DNA of 64,000 nt, taken from contig CACNCF010000004.1 of NCBI GenBank assembly GCA_902618795.1, forward strand, positions 1 to 64,000. Direction: 5' to 3'. The stretch comes from an uncultured Prochlorococcus sp. (GTDB lineage Bacteria; Cyanobacteriota; Cyanobacteriia; PCC-6307; Cyanobiaceae). Shown here piece after piece: positions 46,665 through 56,519 of this stretch; positions within the stretch are counted from its first letter, which is position 1; each line of letters starts with the position of its first letter. The position numbers were made by a program, and so were the translations under genes. Under the pieces are notes generated by a model. The model was given only the letters and a program-made list of their open reading frames with translations, ran no database searches and was not told the DNA's origin.

Positions 46665-48461
46665 TTATTCATCAATTGTTATTTCAATATCTAATTCTTT
46701 TAATTGTGATTCTGAGACATTTGAAGGCGCATTTGTGAGAAGACATTTTGCTTGTTGATTTTTAGGGAACGCTATTGTTTCTCTGATTGAATCTGCACCT
46801 ATGATCAGCATGGTAATACGATCTAATCCAAATGCTATTCCACCATGAGGAGGAGCACCCATTTCTAAGGCTTCTATTAAAAATCCAAATTTTTCATTAA
46901 TCTCCTTAGCAGTAAGTCCTACCGTTTTCAAAACCTCTCTTTGCAAGTTTGCTTCATGAATACGCAAAGACCCACCTCCTAATTCCAAGCCATTAAGAAC
47001 TAAGTCATAAGCATTTGCTATAGAGTCCTCGATTTCTTTTTGCAAGTTTTCAGGATCTTTAGATTTTATATTTTTTGGAGAACAAAAAGGATGATGTAAA
47101 GCTTCATATCTATTTTCCTCTTCATTTCTCTCAAACATCGGGAAATCAGTTACCCATAAGAAATTCCATTTACTTTTATCTATAAGATTTAAGTCTTTTG
47201 CGATGTATTGTCTCACTCTATCTAATGACTGGTTGACAATTTGTTTATCTCCAGCACCCAAGAGTATTAAGTCTCCATCTTGCGCTTCCGTGATTCTTAA
47301 AATATCAGCTATATGCTCTTCATTTAGATTATTTTTAATTGCCCCAATAGTCTCAAGCTCATCTCCTTTGACCCTTATAAATGCCAAACCACCAGCTCCT
47401 GCATCTTGAGCTACTTGGAAGATATCACCTCCTGGTTTAATTCTTACGTTGCTAATACTTAAATTACCTCCTTTGACTGTTATGGATTTTATAGAACCTC
47501 CAGACTTAATTGCCTTGGTAAAAATATTAAAGCCAATATCACCTAGTACTTCTCCTAAATCTTTTAATAGCATTTTATATCTAGTGTCTGGTCTATCAGT
47601 GCCGTAATTATCCATTGCTGCTTGCCATGACATTCTTGGAAAAGCATTATCAAAATCAATATTTAATACTTCTTTCCATATTTTTTTTATAAGACTTTCA
47701 TTAAAAGAGATTATTTCTTCTTCACTAATAAAGCTCATTTCAATATCTAATTGCGTAAACTCTGGCTGTCTATCTGCCCTTAAGTCTTCATCACGGAAAC
47801 ATTTTGCGATTTGATAATACTTATCTAAGCCTCCCACCATTAAAAGTTGTTTAAATAGTTGTGGGGATTGAGGTAGAGCAAAAAATTCTCCATTTGAAAG
47901 ACGAGCAGGAACAAGAAAATCGCGAGCGCCTTCTGGAGTTGATTTTGTAAGTAATGGAGTCTCTACTTCTGTAAATCCAAAATTATCAAGAAATTCTCTA
48001 GCAACTTTAATAATTTTATGTCTAGTTTTTAAATTTTCTAGTAATTTGCCTCTTCTTAAATCAAGGTATCTATATTTTAATCTGAGTTCCTCCTTTGTAT
48101 TTTCGTAATCATGTATAGATACTGGAAAAGGGAGGGTTTTTTTCATTTGGTTAAGAATTTGCAAATCTTTAACTTTAAGCTCTAACTTTCCAGTACTTAA
48201 ATTTTTATTTATTGAATCTTTTGGCCTTTGGTTAATAATTCCGCTAACCATTATTACTGTTTCATTTCTTAGAGATTCTGCCTGTTTAAATAGATCTGCA
48301 CCATCATCGGGGTTAATTGTTATTTGTAAAAATCCACTATGGTCTCTTAAATCAATAAAAATTACACCACCATGATCTCTTCTTCTATCTACCCATCCGC
48401 ATAAATTAACTAATTTACCAATATCTGTATTATTGAGTTCTTTGCAAATTTTGTTTCTCAT
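46665..48461 (-). CDS. aspS: Aspartyl-tRNA synthetase
   Basis: AspS charges tRNA-Asp. The 598-residue protein is the bacterial type: an N-terminal OB-fold anticodon-binding domain ([27 protein letters not shown], about residues 19-45), the class II core with motif 2 and the ERYHR-like [25 protein letters not shown], a GAD insertion about residues 290-420, and the motif 3 segment [13 protein letters not shown] near the C-terminus. Whether it also charges tRNA-Asn cannot be seen. It shares the minus-strand run with gcvT upstream and pyrG downstream. Confidence 0.98.
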   Translation of the reverse strand: MRNKICKELNNTDIGKLVNLCGWVDRRRDHGGVIFIDLRDHSGFLQITINPDDGADLFKQAESLRNETVIMVSGIINQRPKDSINKNLSTGKLELKVKDLQILNQMKKTLPFPVSIHDYENTKEELRLKYRYLDLRRGKLLENLKTRHKIIKVAREFLDNFGFTEVETPLLTKSTPEGARDFLVPARLSNGEFFALPQSPQLFKQLLMVGGLDKYYQIAKCFRDEDLRADRQPEFTQLDIEMSFISEEEIISFNESLIKKIWKEVLNIDFDNAFPRMSWQAAMDNYGTDRPDTRYKMLLKDLGEVLGDIGFNIFTKAIKSGGSIKSITVKGGNLSISNVRIKPGGDIFQVAQDAGAGGLAFIRVKGDELETIGAIKNNLNEEHIADILRITEAQDGDLILLGAGDKQIVNQSLDRVRQYIAKDLNLIDKSKWNFLWVTDFPMFERNEEENRYEALHHPFCSPKNIKSKDPENLQKEIEDSIANAYDLVLNGLELGGGSLRIHEANLQREVLKTVGLTAKEINEKFGFLIEALEMGAPPHGGIAFGLDRITMLIIGADSIRETIAFPKNQQAKCLLTNAPSNVSESQLKELDIEITIDE

Positions 48462-48516
48462 CTAAGTATGATTTATTTATCAATAACTTATAATAATTCT
48501 TTAAGGGTAAATTTAG

Positions 48517-49629
48517 TTAATAATTTTTTTTATAAAACGCTCTCTTTGTTATTACCCCTTTGAATTTTTTGCCTCTTATTGATATTTGAACTTCATTATT
48601 TATTAAGGCATGCGAAGTATTGATGTATGCAAAAGCTATAGCTTTTTGTTTAGTTGGAGACCAACTGCCGCTTGTGATAGTCCCAATATTTTCTTCACCT
48701 TTAAGAACTGCGCAACCTTTTCTTCCTATTGCTTTTCCCTCTATAGAAAGACCAACTAACTTTTTTTGAATACCTAATCTTGACTGCTCTTCAAGAAATC
48801 TTCTTCCAAAGAATTCGTGATTATTTTCTAGATGCACTAGCCAACCTAACCCTGCTTCATATGGAGAAGTTTCTTCATTTATGTCTTGACCATAAAGATG
48901 CATGCCTGCTTCAAGTCTAAGAGTATCTCTAGCTCCTAAACCACAAGGTGCAACATTTTTGGAAATTGAGAAATCCCATAAATTAATTGCTGCTTTTTTA
49001 GATAAAAGTATTTCTAGACCATTTTCCCCCGTATAGCCTGTCTTTGAAAAGAAAATTTTTTCTTTAGGCGAAATATGTTCAAAAATTTTATATTCGCATC
49101 CAAAGTTAGGGATATGTGAGATCGAAGATTCAATCCATTCTTCAAATAAATTGAATGAGTTTTTTCCTTGTAGTGCTAAAAGTACTTTGTCTTTTTTAAA
49201 GTTTGTTATCGAAATTTCAGATATATCTAAATTATTTTTTATCCATTGAAAATCTTCTTCATATCTACTTGCATTAACTATTAATAATAATTCTGATATG
49301 TCATTTTCTTGTATACCAAGGTCATAAATTATTAAGTCATCTATTATTCCTCCTTTATCATTGAGCATTACTGTATAAAGTCCCTGTCCTTCAGAAAAGG
49401 AGTATAAATTAGTAGGAAAAAGTTTTTGAATATAATCCTTTGGATTTATTCCCTTGATAGAAATCACACCCATGTGAGAAATATCAAATAATCCTGCTGA
49501 AGATCTAACTGATTCATGCTCTTTAATTAATCCTGAAAATGATATGGGCATTTCCCAACCTGCAAAATCCACTAATTTTGCATTGGATTCGACATATTTT
49601 GAATAAAGAGGACTTTTTAGCAAATCCAT
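48517..49629 (-). CDS. gcvT: Glycine cleavage system T protein (aminomethyltransferase)
   Basis: GcvT moves the aminomethyl carbon from the H protein to tetrahydrofolate in photorespiratory and one-carbon metabolism. The 370-residue protein has the folate-binding fold with [35 protein letters not shown], and the C-terminal [38 protein letters not shown]-type text ([11 protein letters not shown]) lies near residue 235. The P, H and L genes are not adjacent, as in many cyanobacteria. No glycine-riboswitch features are visible in the 50 bases upstream. Confidence 0.96.
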   Translation of the reverse strand: MDLLKSPLYSKYVESNAKLVDFAGWEMPISFSGLIKEHESVRSSAGLFDISHMGVISIKGINPKDYIQKLFPTNLYSFSEGQGLYTVMLNDKGGIIDDLIIYDLGIQENDISELLLIVNASRYEEDFQWIKNNLDISEISITNFKKDKVLLALQGKNSFNLFEEWIESSISHIPNFGCEYKIFEHISPKEKIFFSKTGYTGENGLEILLSKKAAINLWDFSISKNVAPCGLGARDTLRLEAGMHLYGQDINEETSPYEAGLGWLVHLENNHEFFGRRFLEEQSRLGIQKKLVGLSIEGKAIGRKGCAVLKGEENIGTITSGSWSPTKQKAIAFAYINTSHALINNEVQISIRGKKFKGVITKRAFYKKNY

Positions 49630-49679
49630 GAAATATTTAGTTTGTATTTAGTATTTTTATACTGTAGTTTAGAAATTTT

Positions 49680-50561
49680 TTATTGCATATTTTCTAATGA
49701 CAAAATTAAGCTTCTAAGTACTTTGGCTGCAACTATGCTACTTACTCCGCTTTTATCAATTTCTGGAGATAATTCCACAATATCTGAAGCTACAATTCTA
49801 AGGTCTTTTAAAGTTTTCAGTATTTCTTCAAAATCATTCCAAAAAAATCCTCCTGGTTCTGGAGTGCCAGTTCCTGCTAGTAAACTGGGATCAAACCAAT
49901 CTAAATCTATTGTTAAATAGATGGGAGAATTCGCGTATGGTAGAAGAGCTTGTTTTAACTTATGTGCATTTCCGCCTGGACAAAAGTCAACTAATTGGTT
50001 GTTGTTATGCATAATTTCAAATTCTTCTTTAGTCCCACTTCTAATTCCTACTTGCAAAATTTTTTTTTCAGGTAGCACTTCTAAGCATCTTTTCATAGTA
50101 CAAGCATGACTATGTTCATTCCCTATATATGATTCTCTTAAATCTGCATGGGCATCAAGTTGAACCAATATTAAATCTGGATATTTTTTTACTAATGCTT
50201 CAATAGCACCTCTTGTAATAGAGTGTTCGCCTCCAAGCATAATAGGACTAAGGCGTTTACTAATTAAATAATTTGTTGCTGATTTAACCGATTCAATAAC
50301 GGACTTTGAGTCATTTTTATCAATTAGTATTGATCCAAAATCAACATACATAATATCCTCTAAGTCTTTTTTTATTTTTGGACAATATGTTTCTAAACAA
50401 GAACTGACTTGTCTTATTGCTTCTGGACCAAATCTTGCTCCTGGTTTAAACGAACATGTTCCGTCATAATTAACTCCAAATATACCAATTGAGCAATTCT
50501 CGGGACTTCTATTTGCTCCCATATAAATTGCATTTTCGTTATCAAATAAATTTTTTGTCAT
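49680..50561 (-). CDS. speB: Agmatinase / ureohydrolase
   Basis: The 293-residue arginase-superfamily protein carries the manganese-binding motifs GGEHSITRGA, QLDAHADLRES and TIDLDWFDPS. The C-terminal GTPEPGGFFWNDFEEILK is also typical. Agmatinase releases urea from agmatine to give putrescine. Arginase or guanidinobutyrase activity cannot be excluded, but the direct link to speE (two-base gap) points to polyamines. It lies 50 bases upstream of gcvT. Confidence 0.9.
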   Translation of the reverse strand: MTKNLFDNENAIYMGANRSPENCSIGIFGVNYDGTCSFKPGARFGPEAIRQVSSCLETYCPKIKKDLEDIMYVDFGSILIDKNDSKSVIESVKSATNYLISKRLSPIMLGGEHSITRGAIEALVKKYPDLILVQLDAHADLRESYIGNEHSHACTMKRCLEVLPEKKILQVGIRSGTKEEFEIMHNNNQLVDFCPGGNAHKLKQALLPYANSPIYLTIDLDWFDPSLLAGTGTPEPGGFFWNDFEEILKTLKDLRIVASDIVELSPEIDKSGVSSIVAAKVLRSLILSLENMQ

Positions 50562-50563
50562 TA

Positions 50564-51415
50564 TTATGAACCTAGTTCTTTTACAATTTTATTTGGCATC
50601 ATTTTGAATGCTGCATTTTGAAAATTTAAATTCCAAATTTCACATCCTCTTTCTATTTTTAGAACTTCATTATAATTTTGCTTTGATAAATTTAGATCTT
50701 CTGAAGAAGCAAATGTCCAACTCCAAATCCCGCTTGGATATATAGGGACAAAGGAATACATAGTTTCAGAAACTTTAAATATATTTTTTAGGGTTTTCAA
50801 AATATTTATGTGAATATTTTTGAAGGATTCAGGAGATTCGCTTTGCGATGCTAATATCCCCTTTGGTGTAAGTATTCTTTTACATTCTTTATAAAAAGAA
50901 TCTGAAAATAATAAATTTGAGAATTCTGAGGGATCTGAACAATCTATAAAAATAACATCGTAAAAATTATCTCTTGTTTTTTTTACCCATTTAACACCAT
51001 CATCAACATGTATTTCTAATCTCTGGTCATTCCATGCTTCGCCTCCAATTTCTTTTAAAAATTTTTTAGATATTTTGATTACCTCCTCATCAATTTCTAC
51101 TAGATCAATTTTTGATATTTGAGAATATTTAACGCATTCTCTTGCTGTACCACCGTCTCCTCCGCCAATAATTAGTACATTAGATTTTTCGTCAATGCTA
51201 CTTAATGCTGGATGCACAAGACACTCATGATAATATTTCTCGTCTTTTAGTGATGTCATCCAGCAACCATCTAACATTAAAGCTCTCCCATAATATTCAT
51301 TTTCAATAACAATAATTTCTTGATATTTTGAGGTTTTTTTAATTAGAATTTCCCCATTTAGGCCGAATCTTGAGCCTTTATGATATTCATCTATCCATGT
51401 TGTAATATTTGTCAT
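50564..51415 (-). CDS. speE: Polyamine aminopropyltransferase (spermidine synthase)
   Basis: SpeE transfers an aminopropyl group from decarboxylated S-adenosylmethionine to putrescine, making spermidine. The 283-residue protein has the Rossmann-like core with the nucleotide-binding GGGDGGTARECVKY near residue 80, VEIDEEVIKISKKF, and VIFIDCSDPSEF with the catalytic aspartate. LASQSESP follows. Its start overlaps the stop of mazG by four bases and its stop lies two bases from speB, a mazG-speE-speB unit. Confidence 0.95.
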   Translation of the reverse strand: MTNITTWIDEYHKGSRFGLNGEILIKKTSKYQEIIVIENEYYGRALMLDGCWMTSLKDEKYYHECLVHPALSSIDEKSNVLIIGGGDGGTARECVKYSQISKIDLVEIDEEVIKISKKFLKEIGGEAWNDQRLEIHVDDGVKWVKKTRDNFYDVIFIDCSDPSEFSNLLFSDSFYKECKRILTPKGILASQSESPESFKNIHINILKTLKNIFKVSETMYSFVPIYPSGIWSWTFASSEDLNLSKQNYNEVLKIERGCEIWNLNFQNAAFKMMPNKIVKELGS

Positions 51416-52266
51416 TTGCTTTTAGGAATTTTCCTCGCCAGTTTTTGCTTGGCTATTTGCCAAAGCCGTTTAAACTCTTTGGGAGTTTGCTTTTTAATAT
51501 TATCTCCTGCATGCTGTTCGACGATTGAAAATCTGTCTAAAAATTTTATATTAGTTTTTTGAAGAGCTGACTCAGGATTTATTTTTAAAAAGTTTGAGAG
51601 ATTCAGAAGGGTAAAGTAAATATCCCCAAATTCTTTTTTTATATCTGGATCATTTTTGCATTTAATTGCCTCTTTTAATTCATTTATTTCTTCTTCTAAC
51701 TTTTTAAAAATCTCATCTGTACTTTCCCATTTGAAACCATGTTGTTTAACAACATTTGTGATTTTATCTGTACCAATCGTTGGAGGTAAATTTTTAATTT
51801 TCAAACTTAAATTTCTACTAATTGAAGATTTCATATGAGGTGCTTCTTTTTCTAAATTTTTTATATTTTCCCAAATCTGTTGTGATTTTTTTAATGATAC
51901 TTTTTCTTTTTTGTTAAAAATATATGGATGTCTATTAATAATTTTCTTATTTAGATTTTTTATAACATCATTTAGTGCAAATTCTTTTTCTTCGTAACCG
52001 ATTTGAGCATGAAGCATTACTTGTAATAAAAGATCTCCTAACTCTTCACGTATGTTATCTGCATTTTTTTCATATATCGCATCTATAAATTCATTGCTTT
52101 CTTCATACAAAAATGGGATCAACGATATATGAGACTGTATTTTCTGCCATGGGCAGCCCCAAGTTTTATCTTTTAATGCTTTGATATTAGAGATTAAGAT
52201 TTTAAAACTATTTATAGTCTCTAAATCGGAATTTTTTTCCAATTTATATCTATTGTTTAAGGACAT
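51412..52266 (-). CDS. mazG: Nucleoside triphosphate pyrophosphohydrolase MazG
   Basis: MazG hydrolyses NTPs and dNTPs, cleaning the pool of aberrant nucleotides and modulating ppGpp. The sequence has two MazG domains: the first with WGCPWQKIQSHISLIPFLYEE and REELGDLLLQVMLHAQIG (the EExxE-x-D metal motif), the second with EEEINELKEAIK and KKEFGDIYFTLLNLSNFL. I place the start at MSLNNRYKLEK (52266), giving 284 residues. An in-frame ATG 11 codons upstream is possible. It overlaps speE by four bases. Confidence 0.92.
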   Translation of the reverse strand: MSLNNRYKLEKNSDLETINSFKILISNIKALKDKTWGCPWQKIQSHISLIPFLYEESNEFIDAIYEKNADNIREELGDLLLQVMLHAQIGYEEKEFALNDVIKNLNKKIINRHPYIFNKKEKVSLKKSQQIWENIKNLEKEAPHMKSSISRNLSLKIKNLPPTIGTDKITNVVKQHGFKWESTDEIFKKLEEEINELKEAIKCKNDPDIKKEFGDIYFTLLNLSNFLKINPESALQKTNIKFLDRFSIVEQHAGDNIKKQTPKEFKRLWQIAKQKLARKIPKSK

Positions 52267-52364
52267 AGGATATATTTTATTAATTAAATTTTGCCTCAAT
52301 CATGAAATATTTAAATACTTAGTATAAATTTTTCAACTTCATCTATTAGAATGATTTATCATAA

Positions 52365-52436
<72 letters not shown>

Positions 52437-52451
52437 TTTATTATTTTTCTA

Positions 52452-52793
52452 ATGACTGAGATCGTCAATCTTGCAATCAGTCAAAGCGCTGCTTCAGAAC
52501 TATCTAGGCAAGCTTCTTTTGGAGGCTCGCCAGGAGAAATGTCGATTGATTTGGTAGAGGATAAAAATTGTTCCGAAGGATGGATGCATATTAAATTAAG
52601 GCCGGGTACATGTAATGGATCCCCTATTTCAAGAACTGAAGGAGTAACTTTATACGCGGATGTAAAAAAGTTTAATTTACTGAAAGATTTAAAATTAGAT
52701 TACTACGGTGATTTGAGCGGTGGTGGATTTCTTATTTCAACACCAAAAAATGCAAAACGTTGTTCCTGTGGTTCTGGCTTCAAACTTTTGTAG
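52452..52793 (+). CDS. HesB/IscA-like protein with unusual cysteine arrangement
   Basis: The 113-residue product has the A-type carrier fold: LAISQSAASELSRQA, then LYADVKKFNLLKDLKLDYYG and a C-terminal RCSCGSGF resembling the CxC(G) motif of IscA. The usual GGCxG loop with the first cysteine is replaced by a divergent EDKNCSEGW, so cluster binding is uncertain. The frame is open into the tRNA gene; I choose the ATG at 52452, after the tRNA end, because translation through the tRNA is implausible. Confidence 0.8.
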   Translation: MTEIVNLAISQSAASELSRQASFGGSPGEMSIDLVEDKNCSEGWMHIKLRPGTCNGSPISRTEGVTLYADVKKFNLLKDLKLDYYGDLSGGGFLISTPKNAKRCSCGSGFKLL

Positions 52794-52889
52794 AATAAAC
52801 TTGTCTTTTTTTGCAAACTAATATTATTTTCATTAATTGTCTGCTCTCAAGATAAAATAAAAAAAAGTTTATTGAAATAAAATTTGCAC

Positions 52890-55646
52890 ATGAAAGAGAT
52901 GAATGATCAATTATCTTTAGAGAATTATTCACCTTTTGAAGTAGAGAAAAAGTGGCAAGAAAAATGGGAAAGTCTAAAGGCTTTTAGTCCTAACCCTGAG
53001 GATAATGGTGAGCCTTTTTGTGTTGTTATTCCGCCACCAAATGTAACTGGATCTTTGCATATGGGGCATGCATTTAATACGGCTTTGATAGATGTTGTAG
53101 TACGTTTTCAAAGACTTTTAGGTAAGAATGTTTTGTGTTTACCAGGAACTGATCATGCTTCAATAGCTGTTCAAACTATTCTCGAAAAACAATTAAAAAG
53201 TGAAGGCAAAACAAGCGAGGATATTGGAAGAGATGAATTTCTTAAAAGAGCATGGAACTGGAAAGAAAAAAGTGGTGGAAGAATAGTTTCTCAATTAAAA
53301 AGGATAGGATATTCAGTTGACTGGACTAGAGAAAGATTTACGCTTGATCAAAAATTAAATGAAGCAGTTATTGAGGCTTTTAATATTCTTTATAAAAAGA
53401 ATTTAATTTATAGAGGCGAATATTTAGTTAATTGGTGCCCTGAATCTCAATCTGCCGTAAGTGATCTTGAAGTTGAAATGCAAGAAGTAAATGGTCATTT
53501 ATGGCATTTTAAATACCCTTTAATTTCTGAAAGTGGTGAACAGCTAGATAAGTACTTAGAAGTTGCAACAACAAGACCAGAAACTCTATTGGGCGATACT
53601 GCTGTGGCAGTTAATCCTGATGATGATAGATATAAAGAATTTATTGGTGTCAAAGTAAAAGTCCCTTTTGTTGATAGACAAATACCTATTATCGCTGATT
53701 CACATGTTGATAAAGATTTTGGAACAGGTTGTGTGAAGGTTACTCCAGCCCATGATCCAAATGATTTTGCAATAGGAAAAAGGCATAATTTAAAACAGAT
53801 TAATGTAATGAACAAAGATGGAACTTTAAATATTAATGCAGGTATTTTTCAAAATTTAGATAGATATGAGGCTAGAAAGAAAATTATCAAAGAATTGGAT
53901 AAATTAGGCCTTTTGACAAAGATAGAGGAGTATAAACATACTGTTCCTTTTTCTGATAGAGGGAAGGTGCCAATTGAACCTTTATTGTCAACACAATGGT
54001 TTTTGAAAATGGATGCTATATCACAAGGATGTCTTGATGAAATTGATTCTAAAAAACCATCGTTTATTCCTTCACGCTGGGAGAAAGTTTATAAGGATTG
54101 GTTAGAGAATATTAATGATTGGTGTATCAGTCGGCAATTGTGGTGGGGGCATCAAATACCAGCATGGTATGTTTTAGATGACTCTCAAGACTCAATAGAA
54201 CAAAATACTCCATATATCGTTGCAAGAAATGAAGAAGCTGCCTTAATCGAAGCTAAGAAAAAATTTGGATTAAATATTAAATTGGTTCGTGATAAGGATG
54301 TTTTGGATACATGGTTTTCAAGTGGTTTATGGCCTTTCTCAACTCTTGGTTGGCCAAATACAAATGATCCGGATTTTAAAAAATGGTATCCAAATAATGT
54401 TCTTGTTACTGGTTTCGATATTATTTTCTTCTGGGTGGCCAGAATGACAATGATGGGGAATACTTTTACGAATAATATTCCTTTTAAGGATGTTTATATT
54501 CATGGTCTAGTTCGAGATGAAAACAATAAAAAAATGAGTAAAAGTTCAGGTAATGGTATTGATCCAATACTATTAATTGATAAATATGGTTCTGATGCTC
54601 TACGATTTGCTTTAATTCGAGAAGTTGCAGGAGCTGGACAAGATATCCGGCTTGATTTTGATAGAAAAAAAGATACCTCTTCAACTGTTGAAGCTTCAAG
54701 AAATTTTGCGAATAAAATATGGAATGCGACTAAATTTGTGTTAATTAATAAAACTTCTAACAATAATGATTCGCTTAATGAGAGTGATGAAACTTCTTTA
54801 GAGTTATGTGATAAGTGGATTTTATCGAAATTGAATCAGGTAAATATAAAAGTCGCTGCTTTGTTGAGAGAATATAAATTGGGAGAATCTGCGAAACTTC
54901 TATATGAATTTACGTGGAATGATTTTTGTGACTGGTATGTAGAATTTGCTAAACAAAGGTTTAATAATAAAGAGACTAATAATAGACAAATATCTGAAAA
55001 GGTTTTAATAAAAGTGCTCAATGATATTTTGGTGATGATTCATCCTTTTATGCCGCACATTACTGAAGAACTTTGGCATGTACTTCAACTTAAATCAGAT
55101 AAAGAATTATTATCTCTTCAAAAATGGCCAACCCAAGAAAATAAATTTGTTGATAATAAGCTTGATAATTCCTTTCAACAACTCTTTGAAATTATTAGAT
55201 TGATTAGAAATTTGAGAGCTGAATTAGGTCTCAAGCCATCAGAGAAAGTTCCAGTTTACTTGATTTCAGATAATGATGAATTGATTGATTTTCTAAAAAT
55301 TTTAGTTGATGATATTCAAACCTTAACTAAATCTTCTGAAGTATTTATTTTTAAACCTAATGCTGTTGATAAAAAAGAGTTTGCTAAATCTTTTTCTGGG
55401 ATAATTAGTGATTTAGAGGTTTACTTACCTTTTCAGGATTTTGTAAATATAGATGCATTAAAAGAAAGGTTAAACAAGGATTTAAAAAAGGTGATTATTG
55501 AGTTAGATAATTTAAATAAGAGATTATCTAATAAAAATTTCGTGGATAAGGCTCCAAAAGATATTGTTGATGAATGTAGATTTAAATTAAATGAGGGTTC
55601 GGTACAAATGGAGAGAATTACTAAAAAACTCGAACTTTTGAATTGA
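52890..55646 (+). CDS. valS: Valyl-tRNA synthetase
   Basis: ValS charges tRNA-Val. The product of about 918 residues has the class I signatures PPPNVTGSLHMGHA (HIGH motif) near residue 50 and KMSKSSGNG (KMSKS) near residue 550, with an editing domain between them. The C-terminal coiled coil of the ValS family runs about residues 855-918. I choose ATG at 52890; an ATG at 52899 is also possible and a TTG lies two codons earlier. A cognate tRNA-Val(UAC) lies 453 bases upstream on the same strand. Confidence 0.97.
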   Translation: MKEMNDQLSLENYSPFEVEKKWQEKWESLKAFSPNPEDNGEPFCVVIPPPNVTGSLHMGHAFNTALIDVVVRFQRLLGKNVLCLPGTDHASIAVQTILEKQLKSEGKTSEDIGRDEFLKRAWNWKEKSGGRIVSQLKRIGYSVDWTRERFTLDQKLNEAVIEAFNILYKKNLIYRGEYLVNWCPESQSAVSDLEVEMQEVNGHLWHFKYPLISESGEQLDKYLEVATTRPETLLGDTAVAVNPDDDRYKEFIGVKVKVPFVDRQIPIIADSHVDKDFGTGCVKVTPAHDPNDFAIGKRHNLKQINVMNKDGTLNINAGIFQNLDRYEARKKIIKELDKLGLLTKIEEYKHTVPFSDRGKVPIEPLLSTQWFLKMDAISQGCLDEIDSKKPSFIPSRWEKVYKDWLENINDWCISRQLWWGHQIPAWYVLDDSQDSIEQNTPYIVARNEEAALIEAKKKFGLNIKLVRDKDVLDTWFSSGLWPFSTLGWPNTNDPDFKKWYPNNVLVTGFDIIFFWVARMTMMGNTFTNNIPFKDVYIHGLVRDENNKKMSKSSGNGIDPILLIDKYGSDALRFALIREVAGAGQDIRLDFDRKKDTSSTVEASRNFANKIWNATKFVLINKTSNNNDSLNESDETSLELCDKWILSKLNQVNIKVAALLREYKLGESAKLLYEFTWNDFCDWYVEFAKQRFNNKETNNRQISEKVLIKVLNDILVMIHPFMPHITEELWHVLQLKSDKELLSLQKWPTQENKFVDNKLDNSFQQLFEIIRLIRNLRAELGLKPSEKVPVYLISDNDELIDFLKILVDDIQTLTKSSEVFIFKPNAVDKKEFAKSFSGIISDLEVYLPFQDFVNIDALKERLNKDLKKVIIELDNLNKRLSNKNFVDKAPKDIVDECRFKLNEGSVQMERITKKLELLN

Positions 55647-55648
55647 GA

Positions 55649-56245
55649 ATGAATATATTTCTTGACAATATTTATAATTTGTCTTTTTTTTTTAATACTG
55701 GAATTGGGATATTTTCGTTTGTTTGTATTTATATTTTAATTGTTTTATTAATACTCCCAGCTTCTTGGTTATCTTTATTATCAGGTTTTTTATATGGCTC
55801 ATATTTAGGATCAATTATCGTTTTTTTCTCCGCTTCCTTAGGAGCAATAGTTGCTTTTTTTGTATCAAAAAGTTTTTTTGCAAAAAAGCTAAAAAATCTT
55901 TTTAGTCGTTATCCAAAATTAAGTGTTATGGAAAAAGTAGTAGAAAAAGGGGGACTTAAATTAATTTTTTTAGCAAGATTATCTCCGATATTTCCCTTCA
56001 GTATTCTGAATTATTTTTATGGTTTGAATAATGTTAAATTTCGAGATTTCGCTATTGGTCTTCTTGGAATAATTCCAGGAACTTTTCTTTATTGCTCAAT
56101 AGGTAGTTTGGCAAAAAATATCCAGGATCTAAAAAATGTCCAATCACCAAATAATTTATATATGACTATCGTTGGAATTATTTCAACTTTTTTACTTGTA
56201 TATTTCTCAGCTAAATATTCCAGGGAATATTTTGAAAAATCCTAA
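55649..56245 (+). CDS. TVP38/TMEM64 family membrane protein
   Basis: The 198-residue protein has four or five hydrophobic segments and the VTT-domain pattern: GFLYGSYLGSIIVFFSASLGA, FFVSKSFFAKKL, KLIFLARLSPIFPFSILNYF and LLGIIPGTFLYCSIGSLA. The family includes TVP38, TMEM64 and DedA-like proteins, some of which are phospholipid scramblases or small-molecule transporters. I choose ATG at 55649, two bases after the valS stop, since an earlier TTG start would lie inside valS. The specific role is unknown. Confidence 0.85.
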   Translation: MNIFLDNIYNLSFFFNTGIGIFSFVCIYILIVLLILPASWLSLLSGFLYGSYLGSIIVFFSASLGAIVAFFVSKSFFAKKLKNLFSRYPKLSVMEKVVEKGGLKLIFLARLSPIFPFSILNYFYGLNNVKFRDFAIGLLGIIPGTFLYCSIGSLAKNIQDLKNVQSPNNLYMTIVGIISTFLLVYFSAKYSREYFEKS

Positions 56246-56249
56246 GAAT

Positions 56250-56402
56250 TTACTCTTTAATATTCCAATCTCTAATAGATGCAATTAAGATAAACCACAA
56301 AAGCCTAAATTTACCTGGTAGAGTTTTGTTGGCTTCTAATTCGCTATATTTTGCTTGTCCACAAGGTGTTTTTATGAAGTTGAAAACTGTTTTCTTCGTC
56401 AT
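56250..56402 (-). CDS. Candidate 50-residue protein with a hydrophobic C-terminal segment
   Basis: On the minus strand an ATG at 56400-56402 opens a 50-codon frame that starts MTKKTVFNFIKTPCGQAKYS, passes ELEANKTLPGKF and ends RDWNIKE at a TAA (56250-56252). The C-terminal half contains the hydrophobic run LLWFILIASI. Amino-acid use looks coding and not like random AT-rich translation. It lies 117 bases downstream of the DNA ligase on the same strand and four bases from the convergent TVP38-family gene. I recognise no family. It may be a small membrane-associated protein, or chance. Confidence 0.5.
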   Translation of the reverse strand: MTKKTVFNFIKTPCGQAKYSELEANKTLPGKFRLLWFILIASIRDWNIKE

Positions 56403-56519
56403 AAGTCTCTCTAAAAGTCCTGATAATTATTCTTACATTCTATAGCCAAGATTTTTAGTTTTTTTACTTAAAAACCACATTTTTTATAGATTAGTTTGTG
56501 CAATATTATTTTTTAAAAT

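Noticed and set aside
49630-49679. Glycine riboswitch upstream of gcvT
   Set aside because: The gap is only 50 bases, and none of the conserved aptamer features fit in it.
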